From contig NZ_CP054044.1 of the NCBI RefSeq assembly GCF_013282745.1, positions 2,728,001-2,792,000 on the forward strand: 64,000 bases of DNA, given 5' to 3'. The translations under genes and the position numbers were made by a program. How positions within the stretch are numbered: position 1 is the stretch's first letter; every line of letters begins with the position of its first letter. Below are positions 48,124 through 58,732 of the stretch, piece after piece. Below the pieces are notes generated by a model that did not search any database, was not told where the DNA came from, and saw only the letters and a list, made by a program, of their open reading frames with translations. Origin of the DNA: Yersinia bercovieri ATCC 43970. Lineage in GTDB: Bacteria > Pseudomonadota > Gammaproteobacteria > Enterobacterales > Enterobacteriaceae.

Positions 48124-50274
48124 TTAAGAGGCGGCGTCAGCCTGTGCAGACTGGATAGCCGTCAGCGCCACGGTATAGACGATATCGTCAACCAAGGCAC
48201 CACGGGACAGGTCGTTAACTGGCTTACGCATGCCTTGCAGCATCGGCCCGATAGAGATCAGGTCAGCAGAACGTTGTACCGCTTTATAGGTGGTGTTACC
48301 GGTGTTCAGATCAGGGAAGATAAACACCGTCGCTTTACCCGCCACAGGTGAGTTAGGCGCTTTGGATTTAGCCACATCGGCCATGATTGCCGCATCATAC
48401 TGCAACGGGCCATCAATGATCAGATCCGGGCGTTTTTCCTGTGCCAAACGGGTCGCTTCACGCACTTTCTCGACATCACTACCCGCACCGGAATTACCGG
48501 TAGAGTAAGAGATCATCGCCACACGCGGTTCGATACCGAATGCTGCCGCAGAATCCGCGGACTGAATAGCAATCTCAGACAGTTGCTCAGCAGTTGGATC
48601 TGGATTGATCGCGCAGTCACCGTAAACCAGAACCTGGTCAGGCAGCAGCATGAAGAACACAGAAGAGACCAGTGAGCTGCCCGGTGCGGTTTTGATCAAC
48701 TGTAACGGCGGGCGGATGGTGTTCGCGGTGGTATGAACCGCACCGGAAACCAGACCGTCAACTTCGCCTTTCTCCAGCATCAGCGTGCCGAGAACCACAT
48801 TGTCTTCCAGCTGTTCGCGAGCGACCACTTCGGTCATGCCCTTGCTCTTACGTAGCTCAACCAGACGCGGAACGTATTGCTCACGCACCGCAACCGGATC
48901 GATGATTTCAACGCCTTTACCCAACTCAACACCTTGAGCTGCGGCCACACGTTGGATCTCTTCTGGGTTACCCAGCAGCACACAAGTCGCGATACCGCGT
49001 TCAGCACAGATAGAGGCTGCTTTAACGGTACGTGGCTCATCGCCTTCTGGCAGCACGATACGCTTACCAGCTTTACGTGCTAACTCGGTCAGCTCATAAC
49101 GGAATGCCGGTGGAGAGAGGCGACGTGAACGCTCAGAGGTGGCGCTCAGAGAGTCGATCCACTCGCTGCTGATATGGCTGGCAACGTAGTTTTGCAGCTT
49201 CTCAACACGTTCATGGTCGTCGGCAGGGACTTCCAGATTGAAGCTTTGCAAGCTCAGCGAGGTCTGCCAGGTGTTGGTATCAACCATAAATACTGGCAAG
49301 CCAGTCTGGAAGGCACGCGCACACAGGTTATTGATGCGATCATCAATGTCATAACCGCCAGTCAGTAGGATGGCACCAATTTCAACGCCATTCATTGCTG
49401 CCAGACAAGCAGAAACCAACACGTCTGGGCGGTCTGCGGAGGTCACCAGCAGAGAACCCGGGCGGAAGTGCTCCAGCATGTGCGGGATACTGCGGGCGCA
49501 GAACGTGACAGACTTAACGCGGCGAGTATTGATATCACCTTCGTTAATGATGCGCGCGTTCAAGTGCTTACACATATCGATAGCACGGGTCGCAATCAGC
49601 TCGAAGCTCCATGGCACGCAGCCCAGAACGGGCAGCGGGCTATTGGCAAACAGCTGCTTTGGATCGATGTTCGCGACACTGGCCTTGGTGGAATCATCAA
49701 AGATTTCAGATAGGTCAGGGCGGGTACGGCCTTGATCATCCACCGGGGCATTCAGTTTGTTAATGATAACGCCGGTGATATTTTTGTTCTTGCTGCCACC
49801 GAAGCTGGAGCGGGCCAGTTCGATACGCTCTTTCAATTGATCAGGTGAATCATTGCCCAAGGCAATAACAAACACGATCTCTGCATTCAGGGTTTTGGCG
49901 ATCTCATAGTTCAGCGCATTGGCAAACTGATGTTTGCGCGTTGGCACTAAACCTTCAACCAGCACCACTTCTGCATCTTTGGTGTTTTCGTGATAACGGG
50001 CAACAATCTCTTCCATCAACACGTCTTGCTGGTTAGAGCTCAGCAAGGTTTCCACATAACCCATGTTCAGTGGCTCAGCAGCAGTGATGCTGGAGTTGGC
50101 ACGAATGATGGTAGTGGTTTGGTCAGGTGCATCACCGCCAGCACGTGGCTGCGCGATGGGCTTGAATACGCTCAGGCGCACACCTTTTTGCTCCATGGAG
50201 CGGATGACACCCAAGCTGACGCTGGTTAAACCAACGCTGGTGCCGGTAGGGATCAACATTATTGTACGGGACAC
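48124..50274 (-). CDS. pta: Phosphate acetyltransferase
   Basis: This 716-residue long-form enterobacterial Pta converts acetyl-CoA and phosphate to acetyl phosphate. The N-terminal P-loop-like domain ([17 protein letters not shown], 7-23) and the DRTGG-type middle domain have regulatory roles. The C-terminal catalytic PTA domain occupies about 390-712 and contains [14 protein letters not shown] and the GPLQYDAA motif. It lies 74 bases downstream of ackA on the same strand and ends at a terminator. Confidence 0.98.
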   Translation of the reverse strand: MSRTIMLIPTGTSVGLTSVSLGVIRSMEQKGVRLSVFKPIAQPRAGGDAPDQTTTIIRANSSITAAEPLNMGYVETLLSSNQQDVLMEEIVARYHENTKDAEVVLVEGLVPTRKHQFANALNYEIAKTLNAEIVFVIALGNDSPDQLKERIELARSSFGGSKNKNITGVIINKLNAPVDDQGRTRPDLSEIFDDSTKASVANIDPKQLFANSPLPVLGCVPWSFELIATRAIDMCKHLNARIINEGDINTRRVKSVTFCARSIPHMLEHFRPGSLLVTSADRPDVLVSACLAAMNGVEIGAILLTGGYDIDDRINNLCARAFQTGLPVFMVDTNTWQTSLSLQSFNLEVPADDHERVEKLQNYVASHISSEWIDSLSATSERSRRLSPPAFRYELTELARKAGKRIVLPEGDEPRTVKAASICAERGIATCVLLGNPEEIQRVAAAQGVELGKGVEIIDPVAVREQYVPRLVELRKSKGMTEVVAREQLEDNVVLGTLMLEKGEVDGLVSGAVHTTANTIRPPLQLIKTAPGSSLVSSVFFMLLPDQVLVYGDCAINPDPTAEQLSEIAIQSADSAAAFGIEPRVAMISYSTGNSGAGSDVEKVREATRLAQEKRPDLIIDGPLQYDAAIMADVAKSKAPNSPVAGKATVFIFPDLNTGNTTYKAVQRSADLISIGPMLQGMRKPVNDLSRGALVDDIVYTVALTAIQSAQADAAS

Positions 50275-50314
50275 GGCTAAACCTCTTATACGATTGCTCG
50301 TTAGTCAAAAGTAG

Positions 50315-50338
50315 CACCGCAGCCAGAAGGCTGCGGTG
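50315..50338 (-). other. Hairpin between ackA and pta
   Basis: CACCGCAGCC and GGCTGCGGTG form a perfect 10-bp stem with an AGAA loop, right after the ackA stop region and before pta. There is no T tract. It may modulate the ackA:pta ratio or protect the ackA 3' end. Confidence 0.6.
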
Positions 50339-50348
50339 TTGAGGAGAC

Positions 50349-51551
50349 TTACGCAGTTAGACGGGCTGCGTCTTGTGCGATAACCAACTCTTCGTTGGTT
50401 GGGATAACTAGCGCCAGACGGCTACCATCTTTGGTGATGGTGCCAGATTTGCCAAAGCGCGCGGCCAGGTTACGTTCGTGGTCAATTTCAAAGCCCAGCA
50501 GGCCCAGTTTGTCCAGCGTCAGTTCACGTACCATGGCTGCGTTTTCACCAATACCACCGGTGAAGATAACGGCATCCAGACGGCCATCCATCAGCGCGGT
50601 GTAAGCACCGATGTATTTTGCCAGACGGTGACAGAACACATCCATTGCACGGCGCGCATCGGCTTTGGTTTCATAGTTGTCTTCAACATAGCGGCAGTCA
50701 CTGGTGACTTCAGTCAGACCCAGCAGACCTGACTCTTTGGTCAGCAGCTTGTTGATTTGATCAACACTCATCCCCATTGAATCATGCAGGTGGAAAATGA
50801 TTGCTGGGTCGATATCACCACTACGGGTGCCCATAACCAGACCTTCCAGTGGCGTCAGGCCCATAGAAGTATCAACACATTTACCGTTACGTACCGCAGT
50901 GACTGAACCACCGTTGCCCAAATGGCAGGTGATAACGTTCAGTTCTTCCAGCGGTTTGTTCAGGGTTTTAGCGGCTTCCTGGCTCACATAGAAGTGGCTG
51001 GTGCCGTGTGCGCCATAGCGACGGATACCGTGGTCTTTGTATAAGCTGTACGGCAGGGCGTAGAGATAAGACTCTTCCGGCATGGTCTGATGGAAGGCCG
51101 TGTCAAAGACCGCGACATTTTTATTCGTCAGATTCGGGAAGGATTTCAATGCCTCAGCAATACCGATCAGGTGAGCGGGGTTATGCAGTGGTGCAAACGG
51201 GATGGAATCTTTGATACCCTGAATAACTTCGTCGGTAACAATTGCTGATGCAGTGAATTTCTCGCCACCATGAACAATGCGGTGACCGATAGCAGTCAGT
51301 TGAGCAGAAAGCTCTGGTTTTTGTGCCAGAATAGTATTAACAATGAAATTCAGTGCTTCGCTGTGTGCTGCACCAGCACCCAATGCTGCTTCCTGTTTGC
51401 CACCATCAATTTTCCATTTGATGCGGGCTTCCGGCAGATGGAAGCATTCGGCTAAACCAGAGAGGTGTTCTTCACCATTGGTCGCGTCGATGATAGCAAA
51501 TTTTAGGGAAGAGCTACCGCAGTTAAGAACCAGTACTAGCTTACTCGACAT
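50349..51551 (-). CDS. ackA: Acetate kinase
   Basis: The protein has 400 residues, as in E. coli. It forms acetate and ATP from acetyl phosphate, the second half of the Pta-AckA overflow pathway. Family motifs include [15 protein letters not shown] at the N-terminus, the substrate region around [35 protein letters not shown] and [13 protein letters not shown]. It is upstream of pta and divergent from yfbV. Confidence 0.98.
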   Translation of the reverse strand: MSSKLVLVLNCGSSSLKFAIIDATNGEEHLSGLAECFHLPEARIKWKIDGGKQEAALGAGAAHSEALNFIVNTILAQKPELSAQLTAIGHRIVHGGEKFTASAIVTDEVIQGIKDSIPFAPLHNPAHLIGIAEALKSFPNLTNKNVAVFDTAFHQTMPEESYLYALPYSLYKDHGIRRYGAHGTSHFYVSQEAAKTLNKPLEELNVITCHLGNGGSVTAVRNGKCVDTSMGLTPLEGLVMGTRSGDIDPAIIFHLHDSMGMSVDQINKLLTKESGLLGLTEVTSDCRYVEDNYETKADARRAMDVFCHRLAKYIGAYTALMDGRLDAVIFTGGIGENAAMVRELTLDKLGLLGFEIDHERNLAARFGKSGTITKDGSRLALVIPTNEELVIAQDAARLTA

Positions 51552-51952
51552 GGAAGTACCTATTTATGGTCGTGTTCGACAGCTGTTTTTGCAAAAACAG
51601 CGAAAAACACGTGGTTAATAAAACGTCAATCTGTCCAAAAGCGTAGCGCATATTGGCGTCGACATTAATGATTAACATCATACGATAGCGAAAAATGCAT
51701 GATGAAGGAAAAATCGCCGATTTAGTATTAAGAACAAACGTTAACGCCTGGTGGCAAAAGCCCGCGCGATTTAACAAAATTGATTTAAATGCTGCAAAAA
51801 GTTGACATATTTATCGTCATCTTCTAGCGGCCAAAAGGCCGAGCTAGGATACCGATAGCGTCGCCTAAAAACAAAATATATTTAACAGACTAATTTTTAG
51901 TTTGTGGATTACAAAAAAATTTTAATTTTTGCTTGTGAAGTTGAGGTGAGCC
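51552..51952. promoter_or_regulatory. ackA-yfbV divergent intergenic region
   Basis: These 401 bases hold no gene; a 78-codon open frame on the minus strand (51541-51777) has no recognisable features. TTGACA at 51802-51807 could be part of a promoter for yfbV, but no good -10 hexamer lies at the right distance. The short hairpin GCGGCCAAAAGGCCG-type sequence at about 51828-51843 is visible. Confidence 0.4.
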
Positions 51953-52408
51953 ATGACAACAAAACCCTCTGATACCGTAAATTGGTTTCAAGTACTGCAA
52001 CGTGGTCAGCACTATATGAAGACCTGGCCCGCGGACAAACGCCTGGCTCCGATGTTTCCGGAGAATCGGGTGGTAACCGCGACCCGTTTTGGCATTCGCT
52101 TTATGCCGCCACTGGCCATATTTACCCTGACCTGGCAGATAGCGCTCGGTGGTCAATTAGGCCCTGCCATCGCCACGGCGCTGTTCGCCTGTGGTTTACC
52201 ACTGCAAGGGTTATGGTGGTTAGGTAAACGTGCGATTACGCCGCTACCGCCAACCCTATTGCAGTGGTTCCACGAAGTACGTAACAAGCTGGCTGAAGCC
52301 GGGCAGGCTGTTGCGCCAGTTGAACAAACGCCGACGTATCAGTCGCTGGCAGAGGTGCTGAAGCGCGCATTTAAACAGCTGGATAAAACGTTTCTCGATG
52401 ATCTCTAG
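51953..52408 (+). CDS. yfbV: UPF0208 membrane protein YfbV
   Basis: This 151-residue protein has two close membrane segments (about 44-85) and a C-terminal helix ending [16 protein letters not shown], identical to the E. coli end. In E. coli YfbV has been linked to insulation of the Ter macrodomain, but how it acts is not clear. GAGGTGA lies just before the ATG. It is divergent from ackA as in E. coli. Confidence 0.95.
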   Translation: MTTKPSDTVNWFQVLQRGQHYMKTWPADKRLAPMFPENRVVTATRFGIRFMPPLAIFTLTWQIALGGQLGPAIATALFACGLPLQGLWWLGKRAITPLPPTLLQWFHEVRNKLAEAGQAVAPVEQTPTYQSLAEVLKRAFKQLDKTFLDDL

Positions 52409-52503
52409 CCGGATTAGCTGCGCAAAATCCCCTGTCAAATCAAAGTATGGGCTAAGCCTGTGTGCGATGATTTCCTCATTATTTATGTCTTAGGAGTTTA
52501 GTG

Positions 52504-52998
52504 ATGGATATGACCAACGCCCAACGATTGATTCTGTCGAATCAGTACAAGATGATGACCATGCTGGACCCAGAAAACGCTGAGCGCTATCGCCGCCAGC
52601 AAACGATTGTCGAACGTGGCTTTGGTTTGCAGATGCGTGAACTGGACCGCGATTTTGGTGAAATGAGCGAAGAGACTTGCCGGACCATCATTAATATCAT
52701 GGAGATGCACCACGCGCTGCAAGTCTCCTGGGGCAATCTGAAAGATAAGCAGGATTTGGATGAGCGCCGTATCGCGTTCCTCGGTTTCGATGCTGCCACC
52801 GAATCCCGCTACCTGAGTTATGTGCGTTTTATGGTCAACACCGAAGGGCGCTATACCCATTTTGACTCCGGCACCCACGGTTTTAATTCTCAAACCCCAA
52901 TGTGGGACAAATATCAACGTATGCTGGCTATCTGGCACTCATGCCCACGCCAATATCATTTGAGCGCCGTTGAGATTTCGCAAATTATTAATGCCTGA
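52504..52998 (+). CDS. yfbU: YfbU family protein
   Basis: This 164-residue cytosolic protein is almost the same as E. coli YfbU ([18 protein letters not shown]; the C-terminus [17 protein letters not shown]). Its function is not established; overproduction has been tied to cell-death phenotypes. AGGAG at 52491-52495 and ATG 52504 are preferred over GTG 52501, since E. coli begins at the equivalent methionine. Confidence 0.95.
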   Translation: MDMTNAQRLILSNQYKMMTMLDPENAERYRRQQTIVERGFGLQMRELDRDFGEMSEETCRTIINIMEMHHALQVSWGNLKDKQDLDERRIAFLGFDAATESRYLSYVRFMVNTEGRYTHFDSGTHGFNSQTPMWDKYQRMLAIWHSCPRQYHLSAVEISQIINA

Positions 52999-53046
52999 TA
53001 GGGCAGATTGAAGCGATTGGTTTACAAAAAAGATGAGGATGTGCTT

Positions 53047-53703
53047 GTGGAGTGTAAAGGTTTTCTTTTTGATTTGGACGGGACTCTAGTCGATTCACTA
53101 CCTGCTGTTGAACGAGCATGGATTGGCTGGGCGCAAAGTCGCGGTATCAATCCATCGGAAGTGCTAGATTTTATCCATGGCAAACAAGCAATTACCTCTC
53201 TTCGCCATTTTATGCCAGGCGCAAGTGATGCTGAACTTCAGGCCGAGTTTTTGGCATTAGAGCACATTGAGGCCAACGACACTGATGGTGTGACCGCCCT
53301 GCCGGGGGCTGTCGCACTGTTGGAGCGGCTGAACAGGCTGTCGATTCCCTGGGCGATTGTGACCTCAGGTTCGGTGCCGGTTGCCTCCGCGCGCCGTGCA
53401 GCGGGCCATTTGCCGGAACCTAAAGTTTTTGTCACCGCCGAGCTGGTGAAACACGGAAAACCCAAGCCTGATGCCTATCTGTTGGGGGCTGAGGGTTTAG
53501 GACTGGCACCTGCGGATTGCATCGTGGTGGAAGATGCGCCAGCGGGGATTTTGTCAGGGCTGGCGGCGGGCTGCAAAGTGATTGCGGTGAATGCACCGGC
53601 TGACACGCCAAAACTGGATCAGGTTGATCTGGTGCTCACATCACTTGAGCAAATTGCTGTTGCAGCCACCGCGAATGGGGCCATTGTTCGCCGGGTGGAT
53701 TAA
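53047..53703 (+). CDS. yfbT: HAD-family sugar phosphatase (HxpA/YfbT)
   Basis: This 218-residue haloacid-dehalogenase phosphatase has motif I FLFDLDGTLVDS (near 6-17) with the nucleophile aspartate, motif II VTSGS near 108, and motifs III and IV in KHGKPKPDAYLLGAEGLG and VVEDAPAGILSG. GTG 53047 matches the E. coli start (MRCKGFLFDLDG) and has GAGGAT upstream; TTG 53008 would add 13 residues. E. coli HxpA acts on hexose and sugar-alcohol phosphates. It follows yfbU. Confidence 0.93.
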   Translation: MECKGFLFDLDGTLVDSLPAVERAWIGWAQSRGINPSEVLDFIHGKQAITSLRHFMPGASDAELQAEFLALEHIEANDTDGVTALPGAVALLERLNRLSIPWAIVTSGSVPVASARRAAGHLPEPKVFVTAELVKHGKPKPDAYLLGAEGLGLAPADCIVVEDAPAGILSGLAAGCKVIAVNAPADTPKLDQVDLVLTSLEQIAVAATANGAIVRRVD

Positions 53704-53734
53704 TCGTTTCACTGCTTAACCGATCTCAGATTGC

Positions 53735-53883
53735 TGACAAACCTCGACGACTCGATCTCAAGAGGTGAGGGCAGATAGAAGAGTAAAGCGTCCGCGCCAA
53801 GGATGGCGCGGCTCGAGCCTCCATGGATGGATTTACGGCGTCTTTACGATCTATCTGTCCTCTCCGCCGCTGACACTTTGTCA
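53735..53883 (-). repeat. 149-bp palindromic repeat element, copy 2 (YPAL-like)
   Basis: This element has TGACAAA and TTTGTCA ends. It is the inverse-orientation homologue of 3225-3373, with the same length of 149 bp and scattered substitutions. It lies between convergent yfbT and the DUF4239-like gene, where it may act as a terminator-like structure. Confidence 0.82.
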
Positions 53884-53917
53884 TTAACCTCAGAGCGCCA
53901 ACTGGCACTCTTTTGCT

Positions 53918-54700
53918 TTATTGCTGCGGGTGGATGAGAGGCGGCAAACTCTCTTCCAGACTGTGCAGGTTTTGCGGCTTCACGCGAATAATCCCACCGC
54001 GTGGGCTATCAATATCGGCGATTAACATAAAAGAGAACGAAATCACCAGCGGCAATATCAAGGTCATGATCTTGCCATTTTTGCCCTGTTTGGAACCATA
54101 TCCCACCAGCGTACAGCTACAAACCGCAATAATCAGCATCAACAACCAGGCGGCGTGTGGAATTCTATTCCACCAAGCGGCCTGCGTGTAACCCGCTGAA
54201 TTTAAAACATCATTCATCCCAGAAACCACCAAAGCTCTGACGGGATCAGGGCGCTGATTCACCGGTTCTAGCAACTCAACCCACAGGGCGCTCTCCAGTT
54301 GATTAGTTTGGTTATTAATCGCTGTTAGATGGGTTTCATTGCGTGTGGTATAGAAAAGTATCCGTTGATCAAGATAATGCACTAATAGCGCTTTGGTGGT
54401 GGCGCTAGATGCCGCAGGCAGATAATCGGTACGCAGATATTCAGTGCCGATCGCATTGGCTTCCGCCTCCTCATAATTCTTACGCTGATCGTAGCGATTG
54501 ATGGCCATCGAAAAACTGAAACCAATAATCAGGCCCAGCAGGGTGAGTGTCGCCCCTTGAATAACGGTAAAATTTTCGCGGATATTATCGTCCAGATCTC
54601 GCCCGCGTCGAAAGAAAGCCTGACCGATATAGGCGGCGCTATACAACAGCCCACATGACAGCAGAAAAAGGACAATCGGATAATCTGTAATATTAATCAT
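53918..54700 (-). CDS. DUF4239-like membrane protein
   Basis: This 260-residue membrane protein has two N-terminal helices (about 5-25 and 46-68), a soluble middle part (about 70-185) and two C-terminal helices (about 186-204 and 214-235). The pattern and the sequence ENFTVIQGATLTLLGLIIGFSFSMAINRYDQRK resemble the DUF4239 (bestrophin-like) family, split here as ENFTVIQGATLTLLG then LIIGFSFSMAINRYD. No function is known. It is absent at this place in E. coli, where yfbS and yfbT are neighbours, so it is an added gene. Confidence 0.75.
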   Translation of the reverse strand: MINITDYPIVLFLLSCGLLYSAAYIGQAFFRRGRDLDDNIRENFTVIQGATLTLLGLIIGFSFSMAINRYDQRKNYEEAEANAIGTEYLRTDYLPAASSATTKALLVHYLDQRILFYTTRNETHLTAINNQTNQLESALWVELLEPVNQRPDPVRALVVSGMNDVLNSAGYTQAAWWNRIPHAAWLLMLIIAVCSCTLVGYGSKQGKNGKIMTLILPLVISFSFMLIADIDSPRGGIIRVKPQNLHSLEESLPPLIHPQQ

Positions 54701-54998
54701 TCACTGCTCCCGCCCAGAGGATCCAATGACTGCTCGCCATTGACTATTATCAGTATAGTCAGTCGGTTAAATGCCCCTGAATATCTGAATGTTTCAGTGA
54801 CATTTTTTTTACTGGTGAATAGTGCATCACAAATTGATGAGTGTTTTTTCTGAAAAAAAGTACGATTAATAGACTTATTGAGTGGTAAGCTCATAAATTA
54901 GCAGGTCATTATTGATCTTGGACAGCGGTCGCTGCTGAATTTAATGCTTTACTGCCAAAACCGGAAATTTCCCTTCACTTTTTGCCAACGAGGCCATT

Positions 54999-56831
54999 TT
55001 GAACAGCGAACTATTGTGGGTGTTGACGCTACTGCTGATAGCTATTGTGCTGTTTACCACCAATAAATTGCGAATGGATGTCGTGGCGTTGTTGGTGATT
55101 ATCGCCTTTGTGATGAGTGGCACCTTGTCTCTTGCTGAGGCCACCAGCGGATTCAGCGACCCCAATGTGATATTGATCGCGGCGCTGTTTGTTATTGGTG
55201 ATGGGTTAGTTAGAACCGGTGTTGCCTATCAGGTCGGGGATTGGCTGGTGAAAGTCGCGGGCCACAGTGAAACCAAAATGCTGGCGTTATTGATGGTGAC
55301 CGTCGCCGGTTTGGGCGCTTTTATGAGCTCGACCGGTGTGGTGGCGATATTTATCCCTGTGGTACTGAGTGTTGCCAGCCGGATGAAAATCTCGCCGGGG
55401 CGATTAATGATGCCCCTGAGTTTTGCTGGCCTGATTAGCGGCATGATGACACTGGTCGCGACGCCACCAAACATGGTAGTCAACAGCGAATTGCTGCGGG
55501 AAGGGATTAAAGGATTTGGTTTCTTCGGCGTCACCCCGATAGGCATCATCATTTTACTGATGGGGGTCGCTTATATGTTAGTGGCCCGCCGCTGGCTGGG
55601 GGGCAAACAAGAGCACTCAGAAAAAGATCAGTGGAAGCGCCGCACCTTTCGCGATCTTATCCGCGATTATAAGCTGACTGGCCGCGCTCGCCGCCTGGCT
55701 ATCCGCCACAACTCCCCGTTGATTGGCCGCTCACTCGATGAGCTGCATCTGCGCGCTCGCTATGGTGCCAATGTGGTGGGGATCGAACGTTGGAAGCGCT
55801 TTCGGCGTGTGATGGTCAGCGCCACCAGTTCATCGGAGCTGCACGAAAACGATGTGCTGCTCATTGATATGTCCGATTGCGACGTCGATTTGCGGCAATT
55901 TTGTACTGAGCAGATGCTAGAACCACTGGTGCTGCGCGGTGAATATTTCTCCGAGCAGGCCCGCAACGTCGGGATGGCTGAAGTGTCGCTTATTCCTGAT
56001 TCCGCCTTATTGGGCAATAGCTTACGTGAGGTCACCTTCCGCACCCGCTATGGCCTCAATGTGGTGGGTATCCGTCGCAATGGTAAGACTTTGGAGGGCA
56101 AACTGGTCGATGAAAAATTACATTTTGGCGATATCTTACTGGTGATTGGCGATTGGAAACTGATCCGCCAGTTGCAGCAAAAAACGCGCGATTTTATCGT
56201 GCTGAATCTGCCTGCTGAAGTTGACGAAGTGGCACCTGCCATCTCCCAAGCGCCCCATGCGCTGTTCTGCTTGGCGCTGATGGTCGCGATGATGCTGACT
56301 GATGAAGTGCCAAATGTGATTGCGGCATTGGTGGCCTGTCTGTTGATGGGGCAGTTCCGTTGTATTGATATGGAGAGTGCTTACCGCTCGATCCATTGGC
56401 CGAGCTTAATTCTGATTATTGGGATGATGCCCTTTGCGCAGGCCCTCCAGAAAACCGGTGGGGTAGATTTGATTGTGCAGGGGCTAATGGATGTGGCCGG
56501 CGGGATGGGGCCGCGGGTGATGTTGCTGTGTTTGTTTGTGCTCTGTGCCACGATTGGTTTATTTATCTCCAATACCGCAACGGCGGTATTGATGGCCCCA
56601 ATCGCGATTGCGGCGGCCCGTGAGATGTCACTTTCCCCGTATCCATTCGCCATGATTATTGGTATCGCCGCGTCGGCTGCATTTATGACACCGGTCTCCT
56701 CGCCGGTAAATACACTGGTTTTAGGCCCTGGCGGCTATAAATTTGGTGATTTTGTCCGCATGGGGGTGCCATTTACGATATTAGTGATGATTGTGAGTGT
56801 GATGGTGGTGCCGGTGCTATTTCCGTTTTAA
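54999..56831 (+). CDS. yfbS: SLC13-family permease with two RCK_C domains
   Basis: This 610-residue protein is the same length as E. coli YfbS. About 180 residues of N-terminal helices (an anion-permease half), two TrkA-C (RCK_C) domains around 210-290 and 300-385, and a second set of helices (from about 410) follow each other. The motif [18 protein letters not shown] near 565-582 is of the SLC13/DASS type. The substrate is unknown. It starts with TTG 54999, with GAGG at 54989-54992, aligned with the E. coli start. Confidence 0.94.
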   Translation: MNSELLWVLTLLLIAIVLFTTNKLRMDVVALLVIIAFVMSGTLSLAEATSGFSDPNVILIAALFVIGDGLVRTGVAYQVGDWLVKVAGHSETKMLALLMVTVAGLGAFMSSTGVVAIFIPVVLSVASRMKISPGRLMMPLSFAGLISGMMTLVATPPNMVVNSELLREGIKGFGFFGVTPIGIIILLMGVAYMLVARRWLGGKQEHSEKDQWKRRTFRDLIRDYKLTGRARRLAIRHNSPLIGRSLDELHLRARYGANVVGIERWKRFRRVMVSATSSSELHENDVLLIDMSDCDVDLRQFCTEQMLEPLVLRGEYFSEQARNVGMAEVSLIPDSALLGNSLREVTFRTRYGLNVVGIRRNGKTLEGKLVDEKLHFGDILLVIGDWKLIRQLQQKTRDFIVLNLPAEVDEVAPAISQAPHALFCLALMVAMMLTDEVPNVIAALVACLLMGQFRCIDMESAYRSIHWPSLILIIGMMPFAQALQKTGGVDLIVQGLMDVAGGMGPRVMLLCLFVLCATIGLFISNTATAVLMAPIAIAAAREMSLSPYPFAMIIGIAASAAFMTPVSSPVNTLVLGPGGYKFGDFVRMGVPFTILVMIVSVMVVPVLFPF

Positions 56832-56996
56832 TTTGAACGATAATTCACTTAATTAAATTAATAGCTATTAAATAATATTCTTTTTATTAGCTAGGTTTGA
56901 TAATTTAAATATTCTATGTAATATGATTGCATTCAATTAATATTGATTTAATTTATTATATCACATGAAAATTATTTAATTTGATTAAGGATTTTT

Positions 56997-57239
56997 ATGA
57001 AATTACCATTATTTTCAGTGTGTTGTGCCATATTTTTTTCTGGTGTCATGCCGATTGGATATGCTCATGCAATGACTGTTGAAGAAATTATTGCCCAAAA
57101 TAAAAAACTGGTGCAGGACAGGAATCGTGTCGAATGTATGAGGAAAGCAATAAAAACCAGAAGTGGTTTTATAGGTTCGATGAGTATTACCCATCCTATA
57201 TATATTCTGAAAGAGCACATTGCTAGAAAAAACTGTTAA
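56997..57239 (+). CDS. Small secreted protein of unknown function
   Basis: This 80-residue protein has a clear signal peptide (residues 1-25, ending YAHA) and a basic mature part with two cysteines (residues 47 and 80) that could form a disulfide. AAGGA lies at 56988-56992 before the ATG. The gene and its surroundings are much richer in A and T than its neighbours, and no similar gene stands here in E. coli. I do not recognise the family. Confidence 0.65.
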   Translation: MKLPLFSVCCAIFFSGVMPIGYAHAMTVEEIIAQNKKLVQDRNRVECMRKAIKTRSGFIGSMSITHPIYILKEHIARKNC

Positions 57240-57254
57240 TTGTTTTTTATAAAA

Positions 57255-57277
57255 AATAGCCTGCATAAACAGGCTAT
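57255..57277. terminator. Convergent terminator after yfbR and the small secreted gene
   Basis: TAGCCTG and CAGGCTA form a 7-bp stem with loop CATAAA, preceded by a run of six A. The A run gives a T tract for yfbR on the minus strand. Confidence 0.75.
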
Positions 57278-57282
57278 AACGA

Positions 57283-57876
57283 TCAATCCAGTGAGTCGAG
57301 GCTGATTTCATCGAGTGAGAGGCTGAAGCTAGGGACGAAGACTTCCATAAAGTAATCCATCTCTGGGCTTTGGCGCATGGCGAGGGTTTTCTCTAACCGT
57401 GCTTTGGCTTGAATGAATTCGTTGTTGCCTGCGGATAGCTCCTCCAGACATTTGAGGTAAGCGCACAGGGCATCGGCTTGTTTAACCAGTGCTTTTTCTT
57501 CTTCGCTGTAGTAGTGCTCATCAAGCAGACAGCGAAAATCGTGCTGCAACTCTGCCGGCAGCATTTCGATCAGTTTTTGCTGTGCGACTTTTTCTATCTT
57601 CTTGTATTCATGGGCAATTTGTGGGTTGTAATACTTGATAGGTGTAGGTAAATCCCCGGTGATCACTTCGCTGGCATCGTGGTACATCGCCAGCAGCGCG
57701 ATACGATCAGCATTGAGATTGCCATTAAATTTACGATTTTTAATGATGGCTAACGCATGAGCGACGAATGCCACCTGCAAGCTGTGCTCTGACACATTTT
57801 CAGTGCGGACATTGCGCATCAACGGCCAACGGTTGATAAGTTTCAGGCGGGATAGATGGGCAAAAAAGTGGCTCAT
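57283..57876 (-). CDS. yfbR: 5'-deoxynucleotidase YfbR
   Basis: This 197-residue HD-domain phosphatase (E. coli 199) dephosphorylates deoxyribonucleoside 5'-monophosphates. Metal ligands are visible: the histidine in [13 protein letters not shown] (near 33), the HD pair in AMYHDASEV (near 68-69) and a later aspartate in [11 protein letters not shown] (near 137). It is flanked by AT-rich stretches with two small secreted-protein genes. Confidence 0.96.
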   Translation of the reverse strand: MSHFFAHLSRLKLINRWPLMRNVRTENVSEHSLQVAFVAHALAIIKNRKFNGNLNADRIALLAMYHDASEVITGDLPTPIKYYNPQIAHEYKKIEKVAQQKLIEMLPAELQHDFRCLLDEHYYSEEEKALVKQADALCAYLKCLEELSAGNNEFIQAKARLEKTLAMRQSPEMDYFMEVFVPSFSLSLDEISLDSLD

Positions 57877-57935
57877 ATTAATCTCAATTCTCTATCGGCA
57901 ACTAAGGATGCCGAGATGGCTCTGTAGCGACATTA

Positions 57936-58020
57936 TATACCCATCGTGCTTGAAGTTGCAGTGCGGTGGCTGTGCGCATCTAAACCAATTGACTGATTGT
58001 TTAAGTTCACTTGCTGACAC
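57936..58020 (-). repeat. Decayed ERIC-like element
   Basis: TATACCCATCGTGCTTGAAG and the following TTGCAG correspond to one end of ERIC in the reverse orientation (compare 28950-28974). The remaining bases to about 58020 show only weak similarity to the ERIC interior, and the other end is missing. The remainder of the 57877-58237 gap is AT-rich without a gene. Confidence 0.5.
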
Positions 58021-58237
58021 TCTTAACCGATAATACTAATTAATTATTAAATTTTTAGTATTATATAACTGATTATTCCTACGCCGTTATTTCTAAGTAT
58101 GTAATTAAATTCTATTGCGACTTATATTACCGATCGTTTTTTTGGAAAAAGTTATAACTTTTAAAACTATAAATAGAAATAGACTTGAATAGATGTTAAC
58201 CCCTGAGAGGTTATGACTTACTTAGTCGCATTAGCGA

Positions 58238-58459
58238 TTAAATATGCTTGTCACATGAGCGATTAAATATAATCAAAAAACCTCTAAGGGGGGCCATAAG
58301 AATATCATGTAAATTCCATTTATGTATCGGTTTAGTACAAAATTCAGGTGCCGGTATATGATCAGGTTTCAGTAGTTGGGCCTGCCCTGTAATGGGAGCC
58401 ATTACAAGGAGAGCCGAGAGTAAACAACCACATAGCGATATCGATTTTATATATTTCAT
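58238..58459 (-). CDS. Small secreted protein of unknown function
   Basis: This 73-residue protein has a signal peptide of about 28 residues (MKYIKSISLCGCLLSALLVM, then APITGQAQ) and a mature part of about 45 residues with two cysteines (41 and 69). ATG 58459 has AAAAGGTGA upstream; a GTG at 58468 would add three residues. It is AT-rich and not known from this place in E. coli. It recalls the other small gene at 56997-57239 in size, export and cysteine count, but I see no convincing sequence similarity. Confidence 0.6.
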   Translation of the reverse strand: MKYIKSISLCGCLLSALLVMAPITGQAQLLKPDHIPAPEFCTKPIHKWNLHDILMAPLRGFLIIFNRSCDKHI

Positions 58460-58558
58460 AATAGTCACCTTTTCTATATTTTATATGCATTGTGTTCATG
58501 TTGCGTTCACATTCTAAATATAAAATCCATAGGATTTTTATTAATTCCACTCAAGTCT

Positions 58559-58585
58559 ATTAGGCTCATTTCTGGATGAGCCTAA
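58559..58585. other. Hairpin between alaA and the small secreted gene
   Basis: TTAGGCTCAT and ATGAGCCTAA form a perfect 10-bp stem around TTCTGG (one flanking base may add to it). No T tract follows on either strand. Confidence 0.6.
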
Positions 58586-58666
58586 TTAGGTTAGATGAAT
58601 TTCTTAGCTATTCCACACCCAATGATGGGTATATTCCAAGATGATATAAAATGTATATTCAGCTAG

Positions 58667-58721
58667 ATAGGTGTTTATGACAAATAATATTTTTATTAAA
58701 TTATTTGTCATAAACACCTAT
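58667..58721. repeat. Long perfect AT-rich inverted repeat downstream of alaA
   Basis: TAGGTGTTTATGACAAATAA (58668-58687, stem continuing one base further each way) is repeated in reverse complement at 58700-58720, giving a perfect stem of about 22 bp with an 11-base loop. It begins 12 bases after the alaA stop. It could be the alaA terminator structure or a tiny palindromic insertion. Confidence 0.75.
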
Positions 58722-58732
58722 AATAATAGCAA

